Positions 1-7,348 of a stretch of 17,770 nt of DNA are shown here, piece after piece (positions within the stretch are counted from its first letter, which is position 1; each line of letters opens with the position of its first letter). The notes beneath the pieces are model-generated. The model did not search any database, was not told where the DNA came from, and saw nothing but the letters and a program-made list of their open reading frames with translations. A program made the position numbers and the translations under genes. The stretch comes from Oligoflexales bacterium. Lineage in GTDB: Bacteria > Bdellovibrionota > Oligoflexia > Oligoflexales > Oligoflexaceae. The stretch spans positions 1 to 17,770 of the forward strand of contig JADFZC010000017.1 in the NCBI GenBank assembly GCA_015232735.1. Reading direction: 5' to 3'.

Positions 1-197
1 TAAATGAGGATCGCCCGACGACGATTAACGAAGAGTCAGACCTTTTCGGCTAGGGCCGAGCTCGTGTAGTAGCAGGTTTAATTGAGGAAGTGTGATGTTG
101 GGATACTGAGAGTAGAAGAAAAAACCGAAGCCCATGTATCAAAGTTAAGAAGACGCCATGATCTGGATAAAATGCAGCAATGGCTGGTTAAAAATTT
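1..197. other. Left edge, no convincing gene
   Basis: One forward frame is open from the window edge to a TAG at 51-53 and could be the last 16 codons of an upstream gene (ends SDLFG), but it is too short to identify. The rest up to about 197 has no recognisable coding signal. A 68-codon frame from 82 to 288 runs out of frame through the ptmE relic and is probably chance. In related clusters legI and legG lie near ptmE, so they may lie just left of the window; this is inference. Confidence 0.3.
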
Positions 198-218
198 AAG
201 TCAAAAATTGATGCAATT

Positions 219-236
219 TTGTCATGTTTATGACAA
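219..236. promoter_or_regulatory. Perfect inverted repeat in the ptmE-relic leader
   Basis: TTGTCAT and ATGACAA form a perfect 7-bp inverted repeat around a 4-base spacer (GTTT), about 100 bases before the operon's first gene. It could be an operator or a hairpin. The left arm also resembles a -35 box (TTGTCA), but no good -10 box lies 16-18 bases downstream. The equivalent bases in the intact ptmE leader do not keep the symmetry, which weakens a functional reading. Confidence 0.3.
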
Positions 237-255
237 TCTACAGATCATATTTATT

Positions 256-326
256 ATTGGCTGGATATCGGAAAACCGGACGATTTGAGAAGGGCTAGTG
301 AATCCTATCATGAGAATTTTGGTTGA
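256..326 (+). repeat. Left arm of inverted ptmE 3'-end duplication
   Basis: 71 bases matching the reverse complement of 9893-9963 with three mismatches. The longest exact run is the final 28 bases. Weaker similarity continues past 326 to about 355-369, across the start codon of the deacetylase, so the duplicated unit was ptmE plus the start of this downstream gene. Confidence 0.9.
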
Positions 327-338
327 GGACTGATTTGG

Positions 339-1202
339 ATGAAGTCAGTGAAAAAGTATCCGGCGGTTGAATATGCTAGAATCATGGCCGGTTTGCCGGT
401 GCTGGCCGTAAAGCGTGCTGTAGGGGTTTTTCTTGGGAAACCTGCGACACTTACGGTACCTTTGTTTCATGATATCCCCTTGGGTGAGAGGGATAAGTTT
501 GAATCCCTGATTGAGTATTTGCACAGCAACTATCAAATTATTTTCCCTGAGCAGCTGGATCAGCTTCGATCGGGAGGGCTTTCGGAGAGTAGAGGCAGCA
601 GATACTGTCTCATTACTTTTGACGACGGATTTTCCTCTGATTACGGGATTGTCTTGAATGTCCTTAAGAAATACGGGATAAAGGCGCTCTTTTTTATCTG
701 CCCCGGGATAATTGAGAAAAGGGCAAGTGAGCAGGGTCTCTTAATAAAGGAGAATATTGGAAATCCCCGGGAGGGGCTTTCCCTGATGAGCTGGGGGCAG
801 CTGGCTGAACTGCTTGGAAAAGGACATGCTGTCGGATGCCACACATCCTTTCATAGGAGGCTGACGGATGAAAACCTCTGCCATTTCCAAGAAGAGATTG
901 TGGGTGCAAAGGCTCTCATCAAAGAAAGGCTGGGCGTGGACACAAGATGGTTCGCTTATCCCTTCGGGGATGCGGGCAGTATCTGCAGGGACGCGGTATC
1001 TTTAATAAGAAATCATTATGATTACTGTTTTAGCGGTGTTAGGGGTATCAATACGGAAATTGGCAGGGGGAGCATGTTTTTCAGGCAGTCGATCGATTTG
1101 GGAAGAAGTCTTTATTCCCAAAAACTTTTCCTTCAGGGGGCGTTTGATCCATTGTATAAAGGGCCGCGCAGGAAGCTTAAAGCCCTGGATTTGGATTTTT
1201 AG
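339..1202 (+). CDS. Polysaccharide deacetylase (NodB-homology domain)
   Basis: A 287-residue protein of the NodB/carbohydrate esterase 4 type, which removes N-acetyl groups from sugars. The metal-site motifs are present: TFDDG at residues 93-97 and HTSFH (His168 and His172). The domain starts at about residue 80 and follows an N-terminal segment of the kind seen in deacetylases of polysaccharide loci (FHDIP around residue 43). I see no clear signal peptide; a hydrophobic stretch near residues 15-32 (IMAGLPVLAVKRAVGVF) could be a weak anchor. GAGG at 325-328 supports the ATG at 339. It is the first intact gene of the legionaminic operon and lies 12 bases after the ptmE-relic stop. Its substrate cannot be told from sequence; trimming an acetyl group from the finished glycan, or preparing a free amine for other acylation, are both possible. 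Confidence 0.85.
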   Translation: MKSVKKYPAVEYARIMAGLPVLAVKRAVGVFLGKPATLTVPLFHDIPLGERDKFESLIEYLHSNYQIIFPEQLDQLRSGGLSESRGSRYCLITFDDGFSSDYGIVLNVLKKYGIKALFFICPGIIEKRASEQGLLIKENIGNPREGLSLMSWGQLAELLGKGHAVGCHTSFHRRLTDENLCHFQEEIVGAKALIKERLGVDTRWFAYPFGDAGSICRDAVSLIRNHYDYCFSGVRGINTEIGRGSMFFRQSIDLGRSLYSQKLFLQGAFDPLYKGPRRKLKALDLDF

Positions 1203-1234
1203 AAAAAATAAATAAAAAATGGAACCAATATCAT

Positions 1235-2392
1235 ATGATAGCTTTACATGAACCCGTTTTTGATGAAAGTGACGAGGCATATGTATTAAGGGCGCTAAGG
1301 GACGGATGGGTGTCGACAGGCGGTCCTTTTGTCTCAATGTTTGAAGAGGCATTTGCGAAATATGTTGGAGCAAGATATGCGGTTTCAGTCTGTAATGGCA
1401 CTATAGGACTTCATCTTTCGCTTGAAATACTCAAGAGGCGCCATGGTGTTTCAGGGGATTTTTATGTGATTGTCCCTACCCTTTCCTTCATAGCCACGGC
1501 TAATGCTGTCGTTCATTCGGGCGGCATTCCTATTTTTATTGATTGTGATGAAGATTCCATAAATATTTCACCGTCAAAAATTGAAGAGACCCTTTCCCGA
1601 GATTTTACAGTTATGAAGTCCGCTCTTCCTTTGTCAAGAAAAAACGGCAAACCACTTTTGGCCGTTATGCCGGCACATATAATGGGGTGGACCACCGACA
1701 TGAACCGGGTTGCATCGATCTGCAGGTCGTGGTCATTGCCCATAATTGAGGATGCCGCCGAGGCGCTTGGATCTTTTTATGACGGGAAAATCCATGTAGG
1801 TAGACACGGTGCGGCTTCAATTTTCAGTTTTAACGGCAATAAGATACTTACTACCGGCGCTGGCGGGATGATTGTTACGAATGACGAGGAGTTTGCAAGG
1901 AAGGCAAAGCATCTTGGGACTACCGCCAAGGTCGATACGCTTCGTTTTATCCATGACGAGGTGGGATATAACTACAGGCTAGCCAATCTTCTTGCCGGTC
2001 TGGGGCTTTCCCAGCTTGAAAAACTGGAACAGAGGCTTTGCCAGAAGAGAGCCATTTCTGAGAAATATAGAGAGGGTTTTTCGGATACCTCTTCTCTGAC
2101 CGTTTATTCAGATCGGCATAATATCTCCAACCAGTGGCTGACGAATATCGTCTGCGCCCATTATGAGCTTAAAGAAAAGATATTGAAAACCCTTATCGAA
2201 GGGGGGGTGGGAGCGCGTCCTCTATGGGCACCATTTCACAGGCAGCCTGCATATTCCGGAATCGAGGGTATTTTGGGAGAATATCCTAATGCGGACCGGT
2301 TCTGGGAAAGGACGATAAGCCTTCCGTCAAGTGCGCATTTGACGGACGGGGAGATTTTTCGTATCGTAGGCCTTGTAAAATCTGTGGTTTGA
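1235..2392 (+). CDS. legC: LegC-type sugar aminotransferase (DegT/DnrJ/EryC1/StrS family)
   Basis: A 385-residue PLP-dependent aminotransferase. In the legionaminic pathway LegC moves an amino group from glutamate onto C4 of a 4-keto-6-deoxy nucleotide sugar made by LegB. Visible family marks are the substrate-entry motif GWVSTGGPFV near the N terminus, the PLP-pocket acidic motif IEDAAEALGS (Asp173), and the Schiff-base lysine in SFNGNKILTTGAGG (Lys203). Length is normal for the family. legB follows directly, the usual pairing. The Shine-Dalgarno sequence before the ATG is weak. A run of seven G at 2201-2207 lies in the coding sequence (Gly-Gly-Val codons). A Pse- or bacillosamine-type aminotransferase is the main alternative, but the neighbours favour LegC. 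Confidence 0.85.
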   Translation: MIALHEPVFDESDEAYVLRALRDGWVSTGGPFVSMFEEAFAKYVGARYAVSVCNGTIGLHLSLEILKRRHGVSGDFYVIVPTLSFIATANAVVHSGGIPIFIDCDEDSINISPSKIEETLSRDFTVMKSALPLSRKNGKPLLAVMPAHIMGWTTDMNRVASICRSWSLPIIEDAAEALGSFYDGKIHVGRHGAASIFSFNGNKILTTGAGGMIVTNDEEFARKAKHLGTTAKVDTLRFIHDEVGYNYRLANLLAGLGLSQLEKLEQRLCQKRAISEKYREGFSDTSSLTVYSDRHNISNQWLTNIVCAHYELKEKILKTLIEGGVGARPLWAPFHRQPAYSGIEGILGEYPNADRFWERTISLPSSAHLTDGEIFRIVGLVKSVV

Positions 2393-2435
2393 TTTTTTTG
2401 TTAACTCAAATGGTTAATAGCGTGGGTGGAGAATC

Positions 2436-3446
2436 TTGATTTTGTTGAAAAGAGATCTTGGTAAAGTTTATGTGACGGGGGCGGACGGGTTTATAGGAAG
2501 CCATCTTGTGGAGGCTCTTGTGGAACGGGGCGTTGAAGTTACGGCCCTTTGCATTTATAACTCGTTCGGTTCGTATGGCTGGCTTGATCCCTATGCTGAC
2601 AATTGTCCGAAAAATCTGAAACTTATTTTCGGAGATGTCAGGGATCCCTTCTTTCTTGAATCGACGATCAGGGGACACGACACTGTTTTTCATCTGGCAT
2701 CCCTTATCGCGATTCCGTTTTCCTATCAGGCGCCCCAGAGCTATTTTGAAACCAACGCCATGGGTACCCTGGGTGTGGCTGAGGCGTGCAGGAAAAATGG
2801 CGTTAAAAGACTTCTTCATACTTCGACAAGCGAGGTATACGGGACTGCGCGGTTTGTCCCAATAACGGAAGACCACCCGCTTCAGGGGCAGTCACCCTAT
2901 TCGGCAAGCAAAATTGCGGCTGATAAGATTATTGAATCATATTTCAGATCATTTGAACTTCCATTCATTACTGTAAGACCGTTTAATACCTATGGACCAA
3001 GGCAGAGCCTCAGGGCGGTCATACCCACGGTTATTTCACAGATTATGTCGGAAAGAAGGGAGATACATCTAGGGGCCACCTCTCCTACCAGGGATTTTAA
3101 TTTTGTCTCTGATACGGTTGATGCATTCATAGCCATCGCAGAGTCGGATGATGAGAAGCTCCCTGGCGAGACTTTCAATGTGGGGAGCGGAAGGGAAATC
3201 TCCATTGGTGATTTTGTGACGCTTGCCGCAAGAAGCCTTGGGAAGCAGGTCAGCGTTTTCACGGAAAACGAGAGGCTAAGGCCCGAAAAGAGCGAAGTCG
3301 AAAGACTTCTTGCAGATGCGGGCAAGCTGATTAAGGTTACCGGATGGCGTCCCAGGGTGTCTCTTGAGGAGGGAATCCTGCGGGTTTCTGAATGGATAAA
3401 GGAAAACCCGAAATTGTATGAACGGTCGAAGATATATGTCAGATAA
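2436..3446 (+). CDS. legB: LegB, NAD-dependent nucleotide-sugar 4,6-dehydratase
   Basis: An extended-SDR protein of about 336 residues that dehydrates GDP- or UDP-GlcNAc to the 4-keto-6-deoxy sugar, the step before LegC. It shows the Rossmann motif TGADGFIGSH near residue 10, the catalytic Thr region STSEVYG, and the YxxxK pair (Tyr155, Lys159 in SPYSASK). The FNTYGPRQS and RDFNFVSD segments are typical of LegB/EDH proteins. No ATG is available at the start. TTG at 2436 follows GGTGGAG at a short 4-base distance, and TTG at 2442 would sit at a better 10 bases, so the true start is one of these. The gene ends inside the start of the next gene, suggesting translational coupling. With PtmE, PtmA and PtmF present, the GDP-linked substrate is more likely than UDP; this is inference. 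Confidence 0.88.
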   Translation: MILLKRDLGKVYVTGADGFIGSHLVEALVERGVEVTALCIYNSFGSYGWLDPYADNCPKNLKLIFGDVRDPFFLESTIRGHDTVFHLASLIAIPFSYQAPQSYFETNAMGTLGVAEACRKNGVKRLLHTSTSEVYGTARFVPITEDHPLQGQSPYSASKIAADKIIESYFRSFELPFITVRPFNTYGPRQSLRAVIPTVISQIMSERREIHLGATSPTRDFNFVSDTVDAFIAIAESDDEKLPGETFNVGSGREISIGDFVTLAARSLGKQVSVFTENERLRPEKSEVERLLADAGKLIKVTGWRPRVSLEEGILRVSEWIKENPKLYERSKIYVR

Positions 3447-4722
3447 ATCAAAACAAATATCCGCTCAACAGAATATGCTCAATTTTAATGGAAGTGTCCC
3501 TATAGCAGTATTTCTGATGCTTTCGCCTGTCAGAAAGAGCGATCTTGCAAGGTATGGCATAAGTGAATTTGCAGGTAAGGGATTTGAAATCTGCATTTTT
3601 GATCTTGGGACAGTTTTTTTTAACCGGAAAATAGAGATACAGGCGGATCAGCTCGATCACTCCTTCCGAACCTATTTTTTTTCTTCAATAAGTGAAGCAA
3701 TAACTCAGCTCAGATACTTTAAGCAGCCGATATGTATTGTATCCTATACACCGGATTCAAAAAGGGTAAGACCTCTTTACCTGGAAATATCAAAACTTGA
3801 TATTCCGTATATCTGCCCTCATATCGGGGTTCTTCCATGTTATTCCCATATAGGAAATCTTATTTCGCTAAGACAGTCTTACGCTGAAATTGCCAGCGAG
3901 CTGTCCAATAAAATCAGGCTAAGGCTTAACCGTTTTGTCAAGGATTATAGGGATTTGATGTTAATTAAGCTGCTGGGGTACAGGCCTCCCTCGATTTTTT
4001 TTCTCGCGAGCGAGGATGAGACTTTCCCTCATACTTTAAAGCCTTTTGGTGCGAAGAGGGTTTATTCCCATTTTATAGACCTTGATTTTCTGGAAAATGC
4101 AAAAGATGCCTGCTCGCTGGGAATCAGCGGGGACTACATTGTCTTCCTGGATCAATATCTGCCGTATCATTCGGATTTGAAGCAGGCTGGATGCGAGATC
4201 GATGCAGACAGATATTCCACTGATATGAAACGTTTTTTTGATCGGATTGAAGATCATTTCGGTTGTGAGATTGTAATTGCCGCGCATCCAAAATCCATTT
4301 ATGAAGACAAAGCCGGATTTTTGGGAGATCGAAAAATTATTAGGGATAAGATGCAGTCCCTTGTGAAGGGCTCAAAGTTGGTGATTACCCACTACAGCAC
4401 AGGTGTGGGGCTGGGGATTTATTTGCGAAAACCGATTATGCTTCTGACCTCGAACCAGCTTGACAGCGCGAAGATTGGAAGAGTCACTGTCGGTCTTTGG
4501 GCAAGAAGGATTGCCTCATGGCTGCAAAAAAAAGCGTTAAATATAAATTATGCCAATGAATCTGACTTTGAAAGCCAGTCGCATATAAATGAATATGCCT
4601 ACAGGCGGTATGTTGATCTTTATTTAAAGCATCCGATGAGCGTGAACACGGGGGGCTCGTACCAGCCTCTGGCCATTGCTGCAATGGAACATCTAAAGAC
4701 GAGATCTGAAGCAGGTTTTTGA
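3436..4722 (+). CDS. Putative GT-B-like transferase, candidate nonulosonate transferase
   Basis: A protein of 428 residues from ATG 3436, or 434 from ATG 3418; either start overlaps the end of legB. I do not recognise a named family with confidence. The C-terminal half has features of GT-B sugar transferases of the sialyl/capsule type: DYIVFLDQYLPYHSDL, then IVIAAHPKSIYED, then SKLVITHYSTGVGLGIYLRKPIMLLTS. The last two resemble the donor-binding HP and S/T motifs of nonulosonate transferases. There is no signal peptide or membrane segment. Its place inside the legC-legB-ptmA-ptmF-legF operon makes it the best local candidate for the enzyme that attaches legionaminic acid; this is inference. 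The gene is rich in homopolymers: eight T at 3614-3621, 3675-3682 and 3995-4002, seven T near 4233, and eight A at 4526-4533. Confidence 0.6.
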   Translation: MSDKSKQISAQQNMLNFNGSVPIAVFLMLSPVRKSDLARYGISEFAGKGFEICIFDLGTVFFNRKIEIQADQLDHSFRTYFFSSISEAITQLRYFKQPICIVSYTPDSKRVRPLYLEISKLDIPYICPHIGVLPCYSHIGNLISLRQSYAEIASELSNKIRLRLNRFVKDYRDLMLIKLLGYRPPSIFFLASEDETFPHTLKPFGAKRVYSHFIDLDFLENAKDACSLGISGDYIVFLDQYLPYHSDLKQAGCEIDADRYSTDMKRFFDRIEDHFGCEIVIAAHPKSIYEDKAGFLGDRKIIRDKMQSLVKGSKLVITHYSTGVGLGIYLRKPIMLLTSNQLDSAKIGRVTVGLWARRIASWLQKKALNINYANESDFESQSHINEYAYRRYVDLYLKHPMSVNTGGSYQPLAIAAMEHLKTRSEAGF

Positions 4723-4742
4723 TACTTTGAAATGGGGTTAAA

Positions 4743-5534
4743 ATGAGAATATCCGGAATAAAGGATAAAGTCATAGTATATACCGGCGCGGCCGGGATAA
4801 TCGGAAAAAGCGTGAGCCTGAGGTTGGCTGAAAACGGGGCTTCTCTTATCCTAGTTGATACCAATGTTGAGGCAGTAAGTGCCTTATATGCTGAGATAAG
4901 AGATAAAACCCCATCATTCAAGGGTTCAGTCGTCACTGATTTGGACCAGCTTTCCGAATCGGCCGTAGGTGGTCTCGCCGATCATGTTGAGAGGGATTTT
5001 GGAAGGATCGATGTACTGATCAACAGCGCCTATCCGAGGACTTCGGATTGGCACCTTCCCCTGGAAAAGGTCCCTTTGTCATCATGGAGAAAGAATATTG
5101 ACGATCATCTAAACGGCTATTTCAACCTGAGCAAGATTTTTGGTGACAGGATGATAAAGCATGGAAGCGGCAACATAATAAATTTCAGCTCCATATATGG
5201 CCTTGTCGGCCCGGATTTCACAGTTTATGACGGACTTGAGGGAATGACCATGCCCGCGGCATATGCGGCGATAAAGGGGGCGGTGACAAATTATACGAGA
5301 TATCTGGCCTCCTATCTTGGAAAATACGGGATACGGGTAAATGCTGTCTGTCCCGGGGGCGTTTACACATCACAGGACAGGCGATTTGTTGATGCATATC
5401 AGAAAAAGGTTCCTCTCGGCCGTATGGCCGACCCTGATGATATCGCTGGTCCAGTCCTGTTCCTTGTCTCTGATCTTTCCAGGTATGTCACAGGGGTGAA
5501 CCTGCCAATCGATGGCGGATGGACTGCAATATAG
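4743..5534 (+). CDS. ptmA: PtmA-like short-chain dehydrogenase
   Basis: A 263-residue classical SDR. It has the cofactor glycine motif TGAAGIIGKS, an NSAYPR segment in place of the common NNAG, the catalytic Ser in NFSSIYG, and Tyr174/Lys178 in MPAAYAAIKGA. The stretch SSIYGLVGPDF with MTMPAAYAAIK, and the late CPGG and DGG motifs, match what I recall of the flagellin-modification protein PtmA of Campylobacter. There PtmA and PtmF are assigned to early steps supplying GlcN-phosphate for the GDP-sugar route to legionaminic acid; the exact reaction is not settled. It lies 20 bases after the GT-B-like gene and 12 bases before ptmF. A generic sugar SDR is the alternative. Confidence 0.78.
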   Translation: MRISGIKDKVIVYTGAAGIIGKSVSLRLAENGASLILVDTNVEAVSALYAEIRDKTPSFKGSVVTDLDQLSESAVGGLADHVERDFGRIDVLINSAYPRTSDWHLPLEKVPLSSWRKNIDDHLNGYFNLSKIFGDRMIKHGSGNIINFSSIYGLVGPDFTVYDGLEGMTMPAAYAAIKGAVTNYTRYLASYLGKYGIRVNAVCPGGVYTSQDRRFVDAYQKKVPLGRMADPDDIAGPVLFLVSDLSRYVTGVNLPIDGGWTAI

Positions 5535-5546
5535 CGAGGTGTTTTC

Positions 5547-6467
5547 ATGAAGGTGGTTGTTATTGGATTTGGCTCGATCGGCAGAAGGCACCATGAAATT
5601 CTAACCGGAATGGGACTTGACGTATCTATCGTCTCAAGGCGAAATTTGGAGGAAGTCAAAAGCTACGGGGCCATTGGATCAGCTCTCGACGGTGAGAAGA
5701 ATGTTTCATATGTTGTCGTCGCAAGTGAGACCAGCGAGCATATAAGTGCCTACAATGAGCTTTGTACACAGGGATTTTCGGGGGCTGTCCTCATTGAAAA
5801 GCCTCTTTTTGAGAAACCATATCGACCCGCTCCCCCTCCCTTTAAAGGGTATGTGGCATACAATCTCAGGTTTCATCCTGCTTTGATGGAATTAAGAAGT
5901 CTGATTTTCAAAGACCGGATCGAAAGCTGCGTGGCATATTGCGGTCAATACCTTCCGACTTGGAGAAAGGGACGTGATTACCGTCTTGGTTATTCAGGAT
6001 ATTCGGAGAGAGGCGGTGGGGTTTTAAGGGATTTGAGCCATGAACTTGATTATATTTCGTGGTTTTTCGGGGATTGGTCGGAGCTTACGGCTGTCGGTGG
6101 AAAATATAGTCATCTTGAGATTGAGAGTGACGATATTTTTACCGCAATTTTGAAAATGGACAGGTGTCCTCACGTCGTGGTTCATGTAAATTACCTCGAC
6201 AGAAGGCCCCGAAGGGAGATTATTGTCAATGGATCATCAGGGCAGATAACATGCGATTTGATTGAAGGTGCAATTTATTGTGGAGATGAGAAGAGGCGGT
6301 TTGATATTTGTGATAGAAACCTTACTTACAAGGGAATGCATCAGGCGATAATCGAGGGCAATAGGGGCTCCGGTCTTTGTACTTTGGATGAAGGGACAAA
6401 AATTGTTGATATGATCCACTTGATTGAATGTTCCAGCAGAAGGGGCGAAAAGGTTTTTAACAGATGA
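5547..6467 (+). CDS. ptmF: PtmF-like Gfo/Idh/MocA oxidoreductase
   Basis: A 306-residue NAD(P)-dependent oxidoreductase. The N-terminal Rossmann motif GFGSIGRRH (residues 7-15), the IEKP motif (84-86 EKP) and the catalytic GGGVLRDLSHELD segment (Asp162, His165 region) are intact. GAGGTG lies 5 bases before the ATG. It sits between ptmA and the CMP-transferase gene, the same neighbours as ptmF in Campylobacter-type legionaminic clusters, which is the main reason for the name. It is presumed to work with PtmA in supplying the hexosamine precursor. The substrate cannot be read from the sequence, and the family covers many sugars. Confidence 0.72.
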   Translation: MKVVVIGFGSIGRRHHEILTGMGLDVSIVSRRNLEEVKSYGAIGSALDGEKNVSYVVVASETSEHISAYNELCTQGFSGAVLIEKPLFEKPYRPAPPPFKGYVAYNLRFHPALMELRSLIFKDRIESCVAYCGQYLPTWRKGRDYRLGYSGYSERGGGVLRDLSHELDYISWFFGDWSELTAVGGKYSHLEIESDDIFTAILKMDRCPHVVVHVNYLDRRPRREIIVNGSSGQITCDLIEGAIYCGDEKRRFDICDRNLTYKGMHQAIIEGNRGSGLCTLDEGTKIVDMIHLIECSSRRGEKVFNR

Positions 6468-6480
6468 GGGATTGTTTGCC

Positions 6481-7206
6481 ATGAAGAGGATTTGCACCAT
6501 ATGCGCCCGGGAGGGTTCAAAAGGGGTCAAAAACAAGAACATACGGGTTGTTGCCGGGCTGACTCTTGTTGAACATTCGTTAAGGCAGGCCAGGCAGTCG
6601 GAAATGTTTGACTCGTATGCTGTCAGCAGCGATTCCAGGGTTATATTGGACATCGCAGAAAGGTGGGGAGCTCTTGCCATAAGGCGCCCCGATAACCTTG
6701 CTACCGATACGGCTCCCAAACTTCCGGCGATAAGGCACTGTTTTCTTGAAGCCGAAAGGCTTTCGGGGATGAAGTTTGATACATTGTGCGATTTGGATGT
6801 TACATCACCTCTTCGCGATGTTGAGGATATTCAAAATGCGGTTAATCTTCTTGAAAAAAGCGGAGCCTGCAATGTGATTACAGGCTGTGAATCAAGAAGA
6901 TCTCCATACTTCAATATGGTCGAGGTAAAAGATGGGGGGGTTCACCTGTCGAAACCTCTTCCTTCTTCAGTAACGCGGCGTCAGGATGCTCCAAAATGCT
7001 ATGACATGAACGCATCGATTTATGTCTGGAGGAGGGACACAATAGTAAAATGCGACGCTCTTTTTCAGCCTGATACCGCTTTTTATGAAATGCCCTTTGA
7101 AAGATCTCTGGATATTGACTCGGAGTTTGATTTTGAGATTGTGAGTCATTTGATTGAAAAACGTACGGCAAGAGAGGGTAATGTGTCCCGCCCGCCCACC
7201 TTTTAA
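6481..7206 (+). CDS. legF: CMP-legionaminic acid synthetase (acylneuraminate cytidylyltransferase)
   Basis: A 241-residue cytidylyltransferase of the NeuA/PtmB/LegF family, which activates a nonulosonic acid with CTP before transfer. The N-terminal nucleotide loop reads ICAREGSKGVKNKN, followed by the family segments LCDLDVTSPLRDVEDI and SLDIDSEFDFEI near the C terminus. The open frame extends upstream to 6424, but ATG 6481 is preceded by GAGGGA at 9 bases and gives the standard N terminus MKRICTIC, so I chose it. It is 13 bases after ptmF and is the last gene of the operon. Seven consecutive G occur at 6934-6940. The product could be CMP-Leg or a stereoisomer; the neighbouring legB, legC, ptmA and ptmF support Leg. 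Confidence 0.85.
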   Translation: MKRICTICAREGSKGVKNKNIRVVAGLTLVEHSLRQARQSEMFDSYAVSSDSRVILDIAERWGALAIRRPDNLATDTAPKLPAIRHCFLEAERLSGMKFDTLCDLDVTSPLRDVEDIQNAVNLLEKSGACNVITGCESRRSPYFNMVEVKDGGVHLSKPLPSSVTRRQDAPKCYDMNASIYVWRRDTIVKCDALFQPDTAFYEMPFERSLDIDSEFDFEIVSHLIEKRTAREGNVSRPPTF

Positions 7207-7216
7207 GGTGATTTAA

Positions 7217-7245
7217 ACTTGCTGTAGGTGCGAGGCTCAGCAAGT
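7217..7245. other. Hairpin after legF
   Basis: ACTTGCTG and CAGCAAGT form a perfect 8-bp stem around a 13-base loop, 11 bases after the legF stop. No T run follows on the + strand, so it is not a textbook intrinsic terminator. It may protect the mRNA 3' end or mark the border between the legionaminic operon and the next module. Confidence 0.5.
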
Positions 7246-7310
7246 AACAATATTAAAACTATTAATAAGTTCATTCAATTAATGAAATAAAAATATGGAC
7301 ATTTTTGGGC

Positions 7311-7333
7311 TTACATTATATAGACGAATGTAA
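7311..7333. promoter_or_regulatory. Inverted repeat upstream of the epimerase gene
   Basis: TTACATT and AATGTAA are a perfect 7-bp inverted repeat with a 9-base spacer that contains TATATA. It ends 2 bases before the GGAGG ribosome-binding site (7336-7340). The spacer may hold a -10 box, with TGGACA at 7296-7301 as a poorly spaced -35 candidate. It suits an operator overlapping a promoter for the second module. Confidence 0.4.
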
Positions 7334-7348
7334 ACGGAGGATATGCCA

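Larger units (their letters stand above)
198..326 (+). pseudogene. ptmE: Internally deleted relic of ptmE (GlcN-1-P guanylyltransferase)
   Basis: This stretch is a ptmE copy that has lost almost its whole reading frame. Bases 198-243 match the untranslated leader of the intact minus-strand ptmE (11049-11094; 39 of 46 identical by hand count). After a 12-base junction, bases 256-326 match the last 71 bases of that gene (9893-9963; 68 of 71). In the correct frame the relic still encodes WLDIGKPDDLRRASESY and ends HENFG-stop, against WLDIGKPDDLSRANESY in the intact gene. About 1.07 kb is missing between the two matches. The intact gene carries the short repeat AATATTG both in its leader and near its 3' end, so deletion between such repeats is a plausible cause. 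The stop codon (324-326) overlaps the likely ribosome-binding site of the deacetylase at 339, so the relic now serves as the leader of that operon. Seen directly: both matches. Inferred: the deletion mechanism. Confidence 0.88.

Noticed and set aside
82..288. Forward open frame of 68 codons at the left edge
   Set aside because: It runs out of frame through the ptmE relic and its leader, and its translation has no recognisable motif.
2406..2876. 156-codon antisense frame over legB
   Set aside because: It is opposite a clear legB coding sequence and shows no domain of its own; it is a shadow of legB.
6237..6719. 160-codon antisense frame over ptmF and legF
   Set aside because: It spans the border of two well-supported genes on the other strand and has no recognisable motif.
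7217..7245. Calling the hairpin after legF an intrinsic terminator
   Set aside because: The stem is good, but no T run follows it on the + strand.
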